From Lineus longissimus (taxonomy: Eukaryota > Nemertea > Pilidiophora > Heteronemertea > Lineidae), in assembly GCF_910592395.1 (NCBI RefSeq), contig NC_088310.1, forward strand, positions 12,157,501 through 12,221,500: DNA of 64,000 nt, read 5' to 3'. The stretch's first letter is position 1. Each line of letters begins with the position of its first letter. Positions 1-10,061 of the stretch are shown one piece after another. Made by a program: the position numbers and the translations under genes. Under the pieces are notes generated by a model. The model ran no database searches, had not been told where the DNA came from, and saw only the letters and a list, made by a program, of their open reading frames with translations.

Positions 1-444
1 GAGACAAGACCACAATTGATTTTTTAAGCCTTTTAGCAGTTAAATTGTCAATGTTTGACCGCGACGCATCAAAGAACGCGTGGTGTTGTGAATCTGAAAT
101 TTAGATTATGTTATTCCGGACAGTCGGGCAAGTAAATGGTGAAAAATAAAATGGTGATTGACCACGGAAATTTTTTTTTAATCGACAAATTAGACAGACT
201 TTGATATTTCCACTCTTTTCAGCCAACTGGCAGAAAAAACTCAAAACTCGCCCCCTATTACCCAATTAGCAAAATTCGAAATTAATTTTTTCATCAAATA
301 ATTTCTTTATATCTGTAGACTTGCCACAACAAATATTTTTTCAATACCTCTCCAAATATGTACTTGAGAGTAAAAAACATGCACTCGTCTAATAGATAGG
401 CCTGGACCCTCCAACCTATGAATATTCATTAGTGGTCTTGTCTC
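1..444. repeat. Possible short inverted-repeat element
   Basis: The first 13 bases (GAGACAAGACCAC) reappear as their exact reverse complement at 432-444. The interval between them is AT-rich and has no open frame of note. This could be a small non-autonomous DNA element, but the window begins exactly at the left arm, so neither the outer boundary nor a target duplication can be checked. Confidence 0.3.
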
Positions 445-1409
445 AGCATATTATCTCTGCCAGAATTGGCTTCCATTGCACGTGTATTGCATGTATGATG
501 TACACAAATGTACACGGCAAGAATACTCTTGCAAAATGCCCTAAATGTGGTGATTTACTAAAGATTTTTGAGTCCGCTGTAATGTTACCTTGTTTAACTT
601 TAGAAATTAAAGTGAATATTCATTCCCATTTTGAGCCGAATAAAACTGTTAAAGGGCGAAAACTTGCCTCGCAAAATCATCGTCTGCACGCACAAACCAA
701 ACACAGCTATTTTCCAAACGCCACTAAAATAGTGCGCATAAAACCCCTCAAAATCACTTTTTTGAATTTTTGAAATAAAAAAGCCATAAAAGTCTTGTAG
801 TTTCGTGGATGTGCTATTTCACCTCATTCAGATTGTAATAGCGGCCAATTCAAGTAGGAACGGAACGACGTCGATAAATAGTTGGTTATGGGCGGGGAGG
901 TTGATGCAGGTACTCCAGGAGAGCCCTTTTTGCGGAGGAACATTTCGGATGGACTCCGAACCCTTGAACACGAGGAACATGAGATGCTCGAGACGGCGTA
1001 ATTCTCGGAGTCAAGAATTTTCATTTTTCATAGGTAACAAAATCATCATGAAACGCATTGTGAAAGATTCAATCTAAGTCGTTCGGATCACCCTTCATGA
1101 ACGTGAAATATAAAACGGCAGACCATAAATCACGTACATCGTTTTGAGCTCTTAAAACCTTTCATTTACTTTTAAAGGCCCACCAACCTTTCGATAGAGG
1201 TTGCCTGTTAATGACAAGCGATAAAGTTTAAGTGACCTTTTATGATATCTGATTCATATGTCGTGCATGTATCTGATTCATGTCATTTGGAAAATTTACA
1301 CTTAAGAAGTCTACAAAACGATATCTAATTCATTTCATTTGGAAATTCACAGTAATATGTTTATTTAAAAGGAGTTATATGAAATGGGCTCAATTGATAC
1401 ATTAAATGG
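445..1409. other. No recognisable gene; contains a dispersed repeat word
   Basis: Two short open frames occur here (432-773 and 805-1077, + strand) but neither resembles a known family and both look like chance. The segment 451-482 closely matches 20425-20456, so part of this stretch belongs to a dispersed repeat. Nothing else is seen. Confidence 0.4.
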
Positions 1410-2278
1410 AAGAAGCCAGTGCCCGTCGTGGTCAGTAGCGATTTGACTTTCAATTCTCATATAAATCTGACTGTTAAAAAGGCAAATCAGACTTGGGCAA
1501 CGATTAAGCGTGTGTTTGATAGGAAAAGGAGCCCGAAATTAATGCGTCTGTTATTTGAATCCCTTGTCAGGTCAAAATTGGAATATAATTCCGTTTCTTG
1601 GGATCATATCACGAGGGAAAACTTGGTCAAGCTAGAAAGGGTTCAACGCAGAGCCACAAGGCATATGTTAGGTGGAGAACTAAGTTACAAAGAGAGGCTC
1701 TCTGTTATGTCTATGTTACCTTTGTCTTACAGGCGGGAGATGGCTGACCTCAATTTTTTGCACAATTGCTTTATCGGTAAAATCGATTTGGACACTTCAA
1801 AATATATATCTTTTAGAGAAAGGAGGGGTGACCCACTTCTTATACGTGGTGCTAGATGTAGAACGGAGACATATTGCCGGTCGTTTTTTAATCGTGTGGA
1901 GGGCACGTGGAATGCCCTGCCTATGAGTGTGCGTTGTGCGGCGAGTCCTATCGCCTTTAAGCGATCCGTCAGGGACTTTTATGAAAGCCAGCTGATGGAG
2001 CGTTTTGACCCGGACAACGCGTGCTCATGGGTTGGGCGTTGCAGGTGTCCTTTTTGCCGCTATTAAAAGAATGCTTTTACATGTTTTATTAAAATTATCA
2101 TACTCTTTTAGGGGTCCCGTGAATGGGTCTAAATTGACCCTTTGGCGCTCCCTTTTGGGCACCTAGTTTTACTGTTATTTCGACCATATGTTTTATTTGT
2201 ATTTTCATCACTGTTGTTTTACTATGTATATAATTTTATGTTGGTGCTCAATAAAGTTGTTGAAATTGAAAAAAAAAT
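1410..2278 (+). mobile_element. 5'-truncated non-LTR retrotransposon (LINE) with 3' tail
   Basis: Only the 3' end of a LINE is present. It starts abruptly near 1410 inside the region downstream of the reverse-transcriptase palm, runs through the ORF2 C-terminus (1419-2066), then ~200 bp of 3' UTR with AATAAA near 2250, and ends in an A-rich tail near 2264-2278. 5' truncation with an A-rich 3' end is the normal product of target-primed reverse transcription. The inverted-repeat element at 2282 follows directly. Confidence 0.85.
1419..2066 (+). pseudogene. LINE ORF2 C-terminal fragment
   Basis: The ~215-codon open frame begins at the truncation point, not at a true start (its first codon is GTG). 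It matches the segment after the RT domain of CR1/L2/Rex-type LINEs. Visible are a thumb-like part with the 'SKLEYNSVSWD' and 'KLERVQRRATR' blocks (about residues 52-83), a 'SYKERLSVMSMLPLSYRR' block (about 88-106) and a C-terminal 'NALPMSV' block. It ends in a cysteine-rich motif (CRCPFCRY), as such ORF2 proteins often do. The endonuclease and catalytic RT core are absent, so it cannot encode an active enzyme. The frame itself has no stops, which suggests a fairly young insertion. Confidence 0.85.
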
Positions 2279-2281
2279 AAA

Positions 2282-3373
2282 TTCATTAAACCCTGCTAAA
2301 CTAGCAGCCAACTAGGCCTTAGTAGACTGCCACATGCCTAGTTGGCTGCTCCATAGTCTGCTGCTATTTTCCTATTCATAAAATCCTGCTACGAACATTG
2401 CCAGGAAGTTGTCAACTAAGATTTTGTTAGTTGTTAGCTAGGAACTTGGCCTTTGTCCCAAACCACACACCACAAGGCGCGTTAGTTTCACTTTCAATGG
2501 GGATGGCATGTAAGCATTGTGTGTGTGCCTTTCAACACCTAAAATAATTTGTAAGTCGACACCAGATTGACCGATTTTGATTCCGTTTGCGGTATATGGT
2601 TGAAATTGTCTATTGGCATGTTTTTAATGTTGTAGGGTTTTAATAGTTTGATTCTGAAAATGAAAAAAAGTCCCCAAAATAAAAAAGATACCCGGTTGAT
2701 TGAATTTTGTTTTGTCCACGCTTTTGAGTTTTGCTGGACACATGAGTTACTTCTAATACTTTTAGTGAAAAGAAATTTTCATTTAATGTTCGTGATATTG
2801 TATAGAAGTTATCAACATTTTGATATTCTTTGATATATCAGGATTTTTCAATGTCATTGAATACTAGAGGAGGTAACATGAGCATACATAAAAATCAAAT
2901 CAAAATATCGCCTGTAGAGGCAGAAACATATAAAAACTAGTACGATTACGATGATATAATAATTCGCTGAAAATTTCAAGATTTCAAATTGTGATAATGC
3001 TCGAATTCATGGAATATGTATCTCATAGGGGAATGAACAGAACATAGTTGCATTGAAAAATCTTGAAAAAAAATTATTTTGATATTTTGATATATCACAA
3101 AAATTCAAATAAGTATGTCTCTGAATATGCTGTTCTTTTCTCATCACACGATGCAACTTTGCCAGCTCCTGAATTCATCTTGCCTCTGACTCCAATGTAA
3201 AATTGACAAAATTAGTTTTCAACTAGTGACTTAGAGGTACCCCAGAGCACCTCTAAAGTTAGCAGACATCTTAGCACCAAACTACGCTTAGCGGGGTTTT
3301 ATGAATAACACTTAGTATCCAGCTGCGCTTAGTTAGCAGCTAGGGTCAACTAGGCTTAGCAGGCCTTTATGAA
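2282..3373. repeat. Inverted-repeat DNA element with doubled termini
   Basis: The two ends are imperfect inverted repeats. The left begins TTCATTAAACCCTGCTAA near 2282; the right, read backwards from ~3373, begins TTCATAAAGGCCTGCTAAG. A second inner copy of the same terminal motif lies about 90 bp further in on each side (left ~2372, TATTCATAAAATCCTGC; right ~3310, TATTCATAAAACCCCGC). Both ends therefore carry two subterminal units rich in CTAGTTGGCTGCT-like words. The interior (2400-3240) is AT-rich with no convincing coding sequence. This fits a non-autonomous DNA transposon; the superfamily and target duplication are undetermined. Confidence 0.6.
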
Positions 3374-3415
3374 TATGGGAGTAGGCCCTACAGATCATGA
3401 TGATGTACATGTATG

Positions 3416-4185
3416 TACAATCCTTCCAGAAAGTAAATGTCCACAGGTTTAATATCACAGTGATAGAATAAGATGATTGAATGCGGTGTCATCAGAGAAT
3501 GGTTTATCTAGTTGGTCATGTATCTGTTGTATTTGGACCAAGCTAATCTTGTCTCTTCATTATGTTGCAGGCAATGTAAAAAATGTTCAAAAAGTAACTT
3601 TTTTATTTTATTTTATTTTCGTTCTCTTTCAGAATGTAATTTTTTGCTTTCATTAGTAGAAAATTCCTGTTAAATTATTTCATTTCGAAGATCAGTTTTA
3701 GCTCGCTACAGGTGATTGTTTTTTCCGACAGCTGGTGACCTTTGAAAACACCACTAATAGTCAGCAATGCAGTCAGTCAGCGTTTTTATGGCCTACGCAG
3801 CTCATACATGAAGGATTGGGAGTCTTTATCAAAGGTTAAGGAGGAGATTAAAAAAATAACATAAAAATCCTAAGGAAAAATGTGCATTTCTCATGGCTAT
3901 CGAACACACTCTATGGAATTGCAAGTGCCAAAAAATGATGGTTATAGAGCACAGTTCATGGGGTCATTTGAAGTTTTGAAAAGGGACATCAAACAAAATA
4001 ACTTTTGGACCTTTTTTGAAATGTTTGTTACATAATGAAGGGACGGAATAAGGTGCATCAAAATAGAACAGATATATGACCAACTAAATATACCATACTC
4101 TGCTGAAAACTGCATTCAAATACCTTTTTTCATCTCTGTGATATTTTCTAAAAACGGTGGACATTTACTTTCTGGAAGGACTGTA
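3416..4185. mobile_element. Tc1/mariner-type MITE or deletion derivative
   Basis: A ~27-bp near-perfect terminal inverted repeat is visible. The left end from 3418 reads CAATCCTTCCAGAAAGTAAA and continues TGTCCAC; the right end (4157-4183), reverse complemented, reads CAGTCCTTCCAGAAAGTAAA with the same continuation. Both ends are flanked by TA (3416-3417 and 4184-4185), the target duplication of Tc1/mariner elements, whose TIRs commonly begin CAGT after the TA. The ~0.77-kb interior has no transposase-like frame, so it is non-autonomous. Superfamily placement rests on TIR style and the TA dinucleotide only. Confidence 0.75.
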
Positions 4186-4379
4186 CGTAAGAATTATTCA
4201 TTTTGGAGGTTTTGTAAAATTATCATAATTCTAGCAGCTCACTACTGAATTGTCATTTCTAATCAGTCATTTTTTTCACTCTTGACTATGGAATGCCAAA
4301 GCGGAATAAACTCAACACAAGAAAATATCTCAAGATATTCTAAATTCTCTACCAACAATCATGAACTTCAACCAAAACT

Positions 4380-5110
4380 TTAAAGAAACACCCTCAAAAC
4401 AAAAAAAAGACGCAAGAAAGAGGAAACAGCTCAAGATAAAAAAAACCTCCCTCAAAGAAAAATAATTTGCCTCAACATTAAAAAAGTCCCTCAAGGCAAA
4501 AAAATCCCTCAAGATATAAAAAACTCCCTCAAGAAAAAGAATTCGCCTCAACATTAAAAAATTCCCTCAAGATATAAAATTTCCCTCAAGATATAAAAAA
4601 CTCCCTCAAGAAAAAGAATTCGCCTCAACATTAAAAAGGTCCCTCAAGGCAAAAATTCCCTCAAGATATAAAAACTCTCTCAAGATATAAAAACTTCCTC
4701 AAGAAAAAGAATTCGCCTCAACATTAAAAAGGTCCCTCAGGCAAAAAATTCCCTCAAGATATAAAAACTCTCTCAAGATATAAAAACTTCCTCAAGAAAA
4801 AGAATTCGCCTCAACATTAAAAAGGTTCCTCAAGGCAAAAAATTCCCTAAAGATATAAAAACTCTCTCAAGATATAAAAACTCTCTCAAGATATAAAAAC
4901 TTCCTCAAGAAAAAGAATTCGCCTCAACATTAAAAAGGTCCCTCAAGGCAAAAAATTCCCTCAAAATATAAAAACTCTCTCAAGATATAAAAACTTCCTC
5001 AAGAAAAAGAATTCGCCTCAACATTAAAAAGGTCCCTCAAGGCAAAAAATTCCCTCAAGATATAAAAACTCTCTCAAGATATAAAAACTTCCTCAAGAAA
5101 AACTCCCCCA
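4380..5110 (+). repeat. Foldback left-arm tandem array
   Basis: About seven imperfect units, each built from CCTCAAG-type phrases: CTCAAGATATAAAAACT, CCTCAAGAAAAAGAATTCGC, CTCAACATTAAAAAGGTCC. Spacing between successive GCCTCAACATT words is roughly 77-114 bp. Translated reading frames here are lysine-rich repeats and are by-products of the array. Confidence 0.85.
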
Positions 5111-5340
5111 AGACTCACGTGACCAGGATCAAGAATCACGTGACCAGAAAGTTATGTCACTTGTTGTTGCTGCTGCTGCTGTTGTCGTTGACCCCGCTGG
5201 TAGTGGTAGCTGGCGCCCTATCCCTGCCATGTACGGATGATCGAGCAGCTGCCGGACGATGCCACGTACGCCTATGTGATGTCAAAGCTGACAGCTCGCG
5301 CGCCGACGTCTGACGTCAGGGATTTATGCGTGTCACGTGA
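5111..5340. promoter_or_regulatory. Foldback loop with E-boxes and a CRE
   Basis: The GC-richer loop carries three CACGTG E-boxes (5116-5121, 5137-5142, 5334-5339) and a perfect CRE-like TGACGTCA (5311-5318). The outer E-boxes lie in the inverted arms. A 64-codon open frame (5119-5313) begins at a non-ATG codon and looks like chance. The motifs are exact, but short palindromes can occur by chance and promoter function is inferred only. Confidence 0.35.
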
Positions 5341-5365
5341 TTCTTGATCCCGGTCAAGTGAGTCT

Positions 5366-5840
5366 TGGGGGAGTTTTTATATCTTGAGGGAAGTTTTTGT
5401 CTTGAGGGACTTTTTTAATGTTGAGGCGAATTCTTTTTCTTGAGGAAGTTTTTATATCTTGAGAGAGTTTTTATATCTTGAGGGAATTTTTTATCTTGAG
5501 GAACTTTTTTAATGTTGAGGCGAATTCTTTTTCTTGAGGAAATTTTTATATCTTGAGAGAGTTTTTATATCTTGAGGGAATTTTTTGCCTTGAGGGACCT
5601 TTTTAATGTTGAGGCGAATTCTTTTTCTTGAGGGAGTTTTTTATATCTTGAGGGAAATTTTATATCTTGAGGGAATTTTTTAATGTTGAGGCGAATTCTT
5701 TTTCTTGAGGGAGTTTTTTATATCTTGAGGGAATTTTTATATCTTGAGGGACTTTTTTAATGTTGAGGCGAATTATTTTTCTTTGAGGGAGGTCGTTTTT
5801 ATCTTGAGCTGTTTCCTCTTTCTTGCGTCTTTTTTTTTGT
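5366..5840 (-). repeat. Foldback right-arm tandem array
   Basis: The mirror-image array of the left arm, with five AATGTTGAGGCGAATT units (near 5417, 5511, 5605, 5682 and 5758). The inward-reading frame that starts at the element tip (ATGGAATGCCAAAGCGG, read from 5949) stays open for 96 codons in this arm. In the left arm an extra A near 4326 shifts it, so I do not regard it as a gene. Confidence 0.8.
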
Positions 5841-6068
5841 TTTGAGGGTGTTTCTTTAAAGTTTTGGTTGAAGTTCATGATTGTTGGTAGAGAATTTAGA
5901 ATATCTTGAGATATTTCTTGTGTTGAGTTTATTCCGCTTTGGCATTCCATACTTGACTACCAAAATATTAAGCCTATGCCACTGAGACCACCATTTACCG
6001 CTGAATCTTTACCATTAACTGCCAACCGGCATTCAAGAGAGAAACAAAATTCGTCGTTATGAGCTGGG

Positions 6069-6208
6069 CCCGGTTGTTCAAAATAATTTTTGCCACTAAC
6101 GCTGGCGTTAACTTAACTTGGCATTATCTCCTTCAGTTTAAAGCCCTTTAGACTTAATGGCAAGTTAACGCCAGCATTAGTGAAACAACTTTGTTTTGAA
6201 CAACCGCG
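6069..6208. repeat. Hairpin MITE, ~140 bp
   Basis: The left end CCCGGTTGTTCAAAA (from ~6069) is mirrored by TTTTGAACAACCG ending at 6206. Both arms continue with CACTAACGCTGGCGTTAACTT-like sequence (left ~6093, right ~6155-6180). The arms pair imperfectly over about 45 bp. It is a compact non-autonomous DNA element with no coding potential. Confidence 0.7.
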
Positions 6209-6236
6209 CACTTGAGTGTATATTTGTAGGCCGGGT

Positions 6237-6759
6237 CTATTTGTCAAGCGGCTCGCCGAACAGGCATCTTTTTTTGCCCTGCTTGGAGAGCCGCTTGCCA
6301 AACAGCACTAAAAATCAACTCTGTTCGGCAAGCCGGGCTTGCCAAACAGGGCAAAAATACTACCCTCTTTGGCGAGCCGGAGAGGTTACAACATGTTGGC
6401 CAATCAGAGAGCAGTGACGTCATGTTCGAATTTATATGCGCATATTTAACAATGGCCGACTTCCCGCTCTCGATTCAATTTCTGTTACTAAACTCGGGTT
6501 TTGGTCAATAATCCATGAAGAAGCATGTACATGTACATGACTGTATGGATTTACAAAAAAAGTCATAAACGTGATTTAACTGATATGCATGTTAAATCCA
6601 TTTGTGTGCATTTCTAAAGGCGTTTCACTGTAACTCCAGTGTTGCTGACCGTGTTGCCACGAATGATAATGAGCTCCTGGATGGTTGAATATGCATGAGT
6701 TCGGCTCTCCATCTAGGGCAGAAAAAGGCGCTGTTTGGTAAGCTGGGCTTGCCAAATAG
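6237..6759. repeat. Inverted-repeat element with internal duplicated termini
   Basis: The left end (CTATTTGTCAAGCGGCTCGC, then TTTTTTTGCCCTGCTTGGAGAGCCG) is mirrored at the right end, where the reverse complement from 6759 reads CTATTTGGCAAGCCCAGC, then TTTTTCTGCCCTAGATGGAGAGCCG. That gives a ~55-bp imperfect TIR. Similar GGCAAGCCGGGCTTGCCAAAC palindromes recur inside (6331-6360). The interior has a CCAAT box (6400-6404) next to TGACGTCA (6415-6422). No transposase is visible. GTC flanks both TATTTG ends, but the true target duplication is unclear. Confidence 0.6.
6400..6422. promoter_or_regulatory. CCAAT box plus CRE pair
   Basis: GGCCAATCAGAGAGC is followed 10 bp later by a perfect TGACGTCA. 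Closely spaced CCAAT and CRE elements are common in animal core promoters. No matching gene is evident downstream apart from the Myb/SANT remnant ~650 bp away, so function is only a possibility. Confidence 0.25.
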
Positions 6760-7070
6760 TCACTTCCATATTAGTATTAGCAAGAATTCATATGGGTGGA
6801 ATTCACCAAGGCATTTTAACGGGCGTGCATTTAAATACCGATTATCTGATACACAAAGGCTAAAACAGTGTTGTCCGCGGACGGATGAACGATCGTCTAA
6901 ACAGCTATTCTGAAGACACGATGATCGATGTTTTATCCGCACGTGGACAATGCTGGTTCAATCGGTCAATAAATGCATGTTGAACCATTGTTCGTTCAAC
7001 CGCACAATGGAAATACGTAACACGCAGCATACAAATAAATGTAGGCCTACAGTCAAGTACTCACACCAGC

Positions 7071-7468
7071 ATGGTTAAAACGAAGAGGGCTGAAAATTTC
7101 ACTGCGGGGCAGAAGATGGGCATCATTGAAGCGATACGATTGCGGGAGAAGGTTATTGAAAGTAAGCGGGCGGATGCAACCATGACCAAGAATAAACAGC
7201 TGTCATGGGTTGACATTTCCAACGAAATGGCTGCAAATTTCCCCGTGAGACCGAAGAGTGACCCAAAAGATCTCAGAGAATTGTGGCGACGGATAAAAAA
7301 CCAGCCGTTCTTCGTAAATCCTCTCTGCACGAGGGTGGGGCAACTGCTCTTCCGCAGCTGCCCCTTCCTGTGCAAGCTCAAACAACGCGAGTGTTCCGTC
7401 CATCGTTGACACTGATGACGCTCTCGGAAATTGACCAAAGTATGCCTATGAGAAATGTTTTGGCCTAG
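7071..7468 (+). pseudogene. Myb/SANT-like DNA-binding protein remnant (Harbinger type)
   Basis: The frame from the ATG at 7071 encodes a basic helical domain typical of Myb/SANT-like proteins (Myb_DNA-bind_5 style), which accompany PIF/Harbinger transposons. Residues ~8-75 show the repeating tryptophan and leucine pattern (KKR-like start, 'QLSWVDISNEMAANFP', 'DPKDLRELWRRIKNQ'). In Harbinger elements this protein is thought to bind the TIRs and help import the nuclease. After about residue 75 the frame changes character; a second open frame (7283-7468), one base out of register, continues in a proline-, threonine- and serine-rich style. A frameshift or a missed splice near 7310 is therefore likely. 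No Harbinger nuclease lies next to it; a fragment of one is at 56.8 kb. Confidence 0.65.
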
Positions 7469-7605
7469 TTGCAGATATAAACATGCCCTCACGGGCGATT
7501 AAGTTCTTTTTAATTTCCTGAACTCAGATATATTCTTAATGTTGATGCATTGATTAATTGTAAAGATAAACCAAGACGAACAAAATGATACCTTATTCGG
7601 TTTAT

Positions 7606-7762
7606 GCCTGTTTCGCCTATTCCTGTTTCGCCTACAAAATTCCTGTTTCGCCTATTCCTGATTCGCCTATTTCTGTTCCGCTTATTCCTGTTCCGCCTAT
7701 TCCTTTTTCGCCTATTTCCTGTTTGGCCTATTTCCTGTTTCGCCTATTCCTGTTTCGCCTAC
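7606..7762. repeat. 15-bp minisatellite
   Basis: About ten imperfect copies of CCTGTTTCGCCTATT, with a four-base interruption (AAAT) near 7637. Because the unit is a multiple of three, two forward frames stay open through it with repeating Pro-Val-Ser-Pro-Ile or Leu-Phe-Arg-type peptides. These are not genes. Confidence 0.85.
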
Positions 7763-7769
7763 TTTCCAT

Positions 7770-8390
7770 TACCCCTCGAGAAAATATTATTTTTCAATAG
7801 GAAGCCATCACATCGTTGAACGCAATGAAATCAGGAATAAAAGAACAATGTAGCTATAGGTATTCTTTCTATTAAGAAGCCAGTTACTGACTAAGACAAA
7901 AGAAAGAGAATCCACAATATAAAATGCAGGCCTGAGAAACCTTTTTCAAATCTAATGATAGGGGAAAATCTTTCTTACTATTTTATATCTTGCCTTTTAA
8001 AATAAGCTAAAACATGAGCCTATGTAAGCTATGTATAATTTTCCAAAGTTATTCCGAATAATACTGAAATAATTGACATGTCGCTAAATCCATTATTTCA
8101 GACGCAATTTGAGGCATGTATTTTATGACAAAAATCAAGCAACAACCAGGCAATAGTAGTAATAGCCATTGAATAGAAGATTTATCTTGCCAGAGCCCCC
8201 TATTATTATTATTATTATTTTATTAATAAAACAATTTATATAGCACCTTTTGTAAAACACTTCAAGGTGCTTTACATTTAATTAAAAAATAATAATAATA
8301 CAATAATTTTGCTGTAAAACAATAGGAAAGTGAAGGGAAAAGTGACAGCATACAAGGTCCACAGACTGATATTTTTATACACGGAATTAA
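7770..8390. other. Non-coding AT-rich spacer with a small hairpin
   Basis: No gene is seen. 8199-8305 forms an inverted repeat: (TTA)n and TTTATTAATAAAAC on the left, TTAATTAAAAAATAATAATA on the right, enclosing TATAGCACCTTTTGTAAA and TTCAAGGTGCTTTACA. This resembles short palindromic sequences that are dispersed in marine invertebrate genomes. Confidence 0.45.
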
Positions 8391-9865
8391 TATTTTGAGT
8401 GTTCAAATTTCGTTGCTGTTGACCGAATGTTGACTCACGGCTTCTGTCCGGCAGATTTCCTCAGTACCACTGTTATTCCTATTCCAAAGAATGGTAGGAT
8501 ATCCTGCAATACGTCAGACAATTACAGGGGTATTGCATTGAGCAGTGTGATAGGGAAGATACTTGATTATGTAATACTAGAGCAAAATAAGGAAAGCTTG
8601 GCATCTAGTGATGCCCAGTTTGGGTTTAAGAAGGGACTATCTACAGCACATTGTAGTATGGTTGTCAACGAAGTGATAGAATACTATAATAAACAACATA
8701 CTCCTGTGTACTGTATCCTCTTAGATGCAAGCAAAGCATTTGACAGTGTGCATTATGTCAAACTTTTTGAAAATTTTTTAGATAGAGGGTTATGTCCTCT
8801 TGTTGCTCGCTTCCTTGCGTTGTGTTACACAAATCAGAGTGTACGGGTTAAGTGGGGAGATCACCTTTCTGAACCGTTTATTGCACGAAATGGAGTGAAA
8901 CAGGGTGGAGTATTATCGCCAACTTTATTTAACTTATATCTGGATACCTTGTTGATAGAGCTAAGACAATCTGGCTTTGGATGTCATGTGGGCAATATCT
9001 CTGTTGGAGTTTTCGCCTATGCAGATGATGTAATATTATTTGCATCAACCATGACTGCCTTGAAGTTAATGTTGAAAATTGCTAAGACATATTCCATCAG
9101 TCACTATATCACTTTTAATGCTACAAAAACCAAGTTTATCGTGTTTAGTGTTGGGCCAGATCAGGTCCCAGAATTTGTAATATTTGATAACACGATGATT
9201 CAATCCAGTGCCTTTGAAATTCATTTGGGGATTCCTATCGGCCCCAGGTTAGGAGATCAACGATTTGATATTGCAATCAATGAATTGTATAAAAAACGAA
9301 TATGGTGATGGCTTTCTTCAAACACGCCAATACAGAAAATAGATACGAGCTGTTTAGAACATTTGGCATGTCACTCTATGGAAGTCAACTATACGATCTT
9401 TCTATGAATACCTTCGAAAGAATCTCGATGACATGGCGGAAATGTGTTAGGCAAATAATGACCCTGCCATATAGAACACAATGTTCTTATCCCACTCATA
9501 GTAAATGATACGGACATTCTAACACAACTTGAAAAGAGGACTTTAAATACATCCTGTCACTACATTCCTTGTCAAATGATTACGTCCAAATGAGTGTTAC
9601 CCTACTTAAACTGGGCAGCAACAGTGGCTTGGGAAATAGTCTGAAGCACATCAGTCACAAATACGGCTTCGATAAAGAAGGTTCTATTGAGGTGTACAGA
9701 AATTCACTTGGTTTAATGAGTGATAAAAATTTCCTACAGGCCACAGAAAGAGAAAGACAGGTTGCAGTGCAAATAAGAGAGTTAATAAAATTATGGAGAC
9801 ATGCAGTTGACATACTGACAACCATTGAAAGGGAGGAAATAATCCAATATTTATGTGTAATGTAA
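8391..9865 (+). pseudogene. LINE ORF2 reverse transcriptase, frameshifted
   Basis: The RT domain is clear. Motifs from the ATG at 8427 are a primer-grip-like start (HGFCP, about 4-8), 'DNYRGIALSS' (about 32-41), the first catalytic aspartate in 'LDASKAFDSVH' (about 99-109), 'GVKQGGVLSP' (about 156-165), and the catalytic box FAYADDV (about 193-199). The thumb follows. Two frameshifts (near 9305 and between 9508 and 9569) move the C-terminal part, including 'YGSQLYDLS' and an acidic-basic tail, into other frames. The palm residues look intact, but the protein is broken downstream and lacks its endonuclease, so it is dead. Confidence 0.85.
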
Positions 9866-10030
9866 CACATGTTGGCATCCGTTGTAATATTATGTAATTG
9901 ATATCGAAATAGACTTGTAATCACTTGTAACCACTGCACCCAGCACTCTGCACACCATGGCACTGTTATGTGAAATATGTACCTTTTTGATGTACGAAAT
10001 AAACATATATATATATATATATAATAATAG
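8391..10030 (+). mobile_element. LINE fragment with reverse transcriptase and microsatellite 3' end
   Basis: The element is cut at its 5' side near 8391, where a TAA precedes the frame and the endonuclease is missing. It contains RT and C-terminal sequence in three frames (8391-9308, 9302-9508, 9569-9865), then a short 3' UTR with AATAAA (~9998) and a (TA)n tail at ~10004-10022. A microsatellite in place of poly(A) is common in CR1/L2-type LINEs. Confidence 0.85.
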
Positions 10031-10061
10031 ATAAAACTGAGACTAATATGTAAAGTCAAGA

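Larger units (their letters stand above)
4281..5957. mobile_element. Foldback (FB/TU-like) transposon with 6-bp target duplication
   Basis: A giant inverted repeat. The left arm is 4287-5142 and the right arm 5333-5951, separated by a ~190-bp unique loop. The outermost bases are TATGGAATGCCAAAGCGG and its reverse complement, and they are flanked by CTTGAC on both sides (4281-4286, 5952-5957). The arms consist largely of a ~75-115-bp tandem unit with the phrases CCTCAAGATATAAAAACT and GAATTCGCCTCAACATT. The latter phrase occurs about 7 times in the left arm and 5 times in the right, so the arms differ in length by copy number. This is the architecture of foldback elements, known for example from Drosophila FB and sea-urchin TU. 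No transposase is encoded. RNA transcribed through it would form a hairpin of ~600 bp or more. Confidence 0.85.

Noticed and set aside
5660-5950. 96-codon lysine-rich open frame starting at the foldback tip
   Set aside because: It lies entirely in the tandem repeat arm; the mirror copy in the left arm is frameshifted after a few codons, so selection on the protein is unlikely.
7600-7765. CRISPR-like array in the 15-bp repeats
   Set aside because: The repeats are contiguous with no unique spacers and the genome is an animal's.
9655-10059. 134-codon minus-strand open frame
   Set aside because: It overlaps the LINE C-terminal frames on the opposite strand and the (TA)n tail; no family resemblance.
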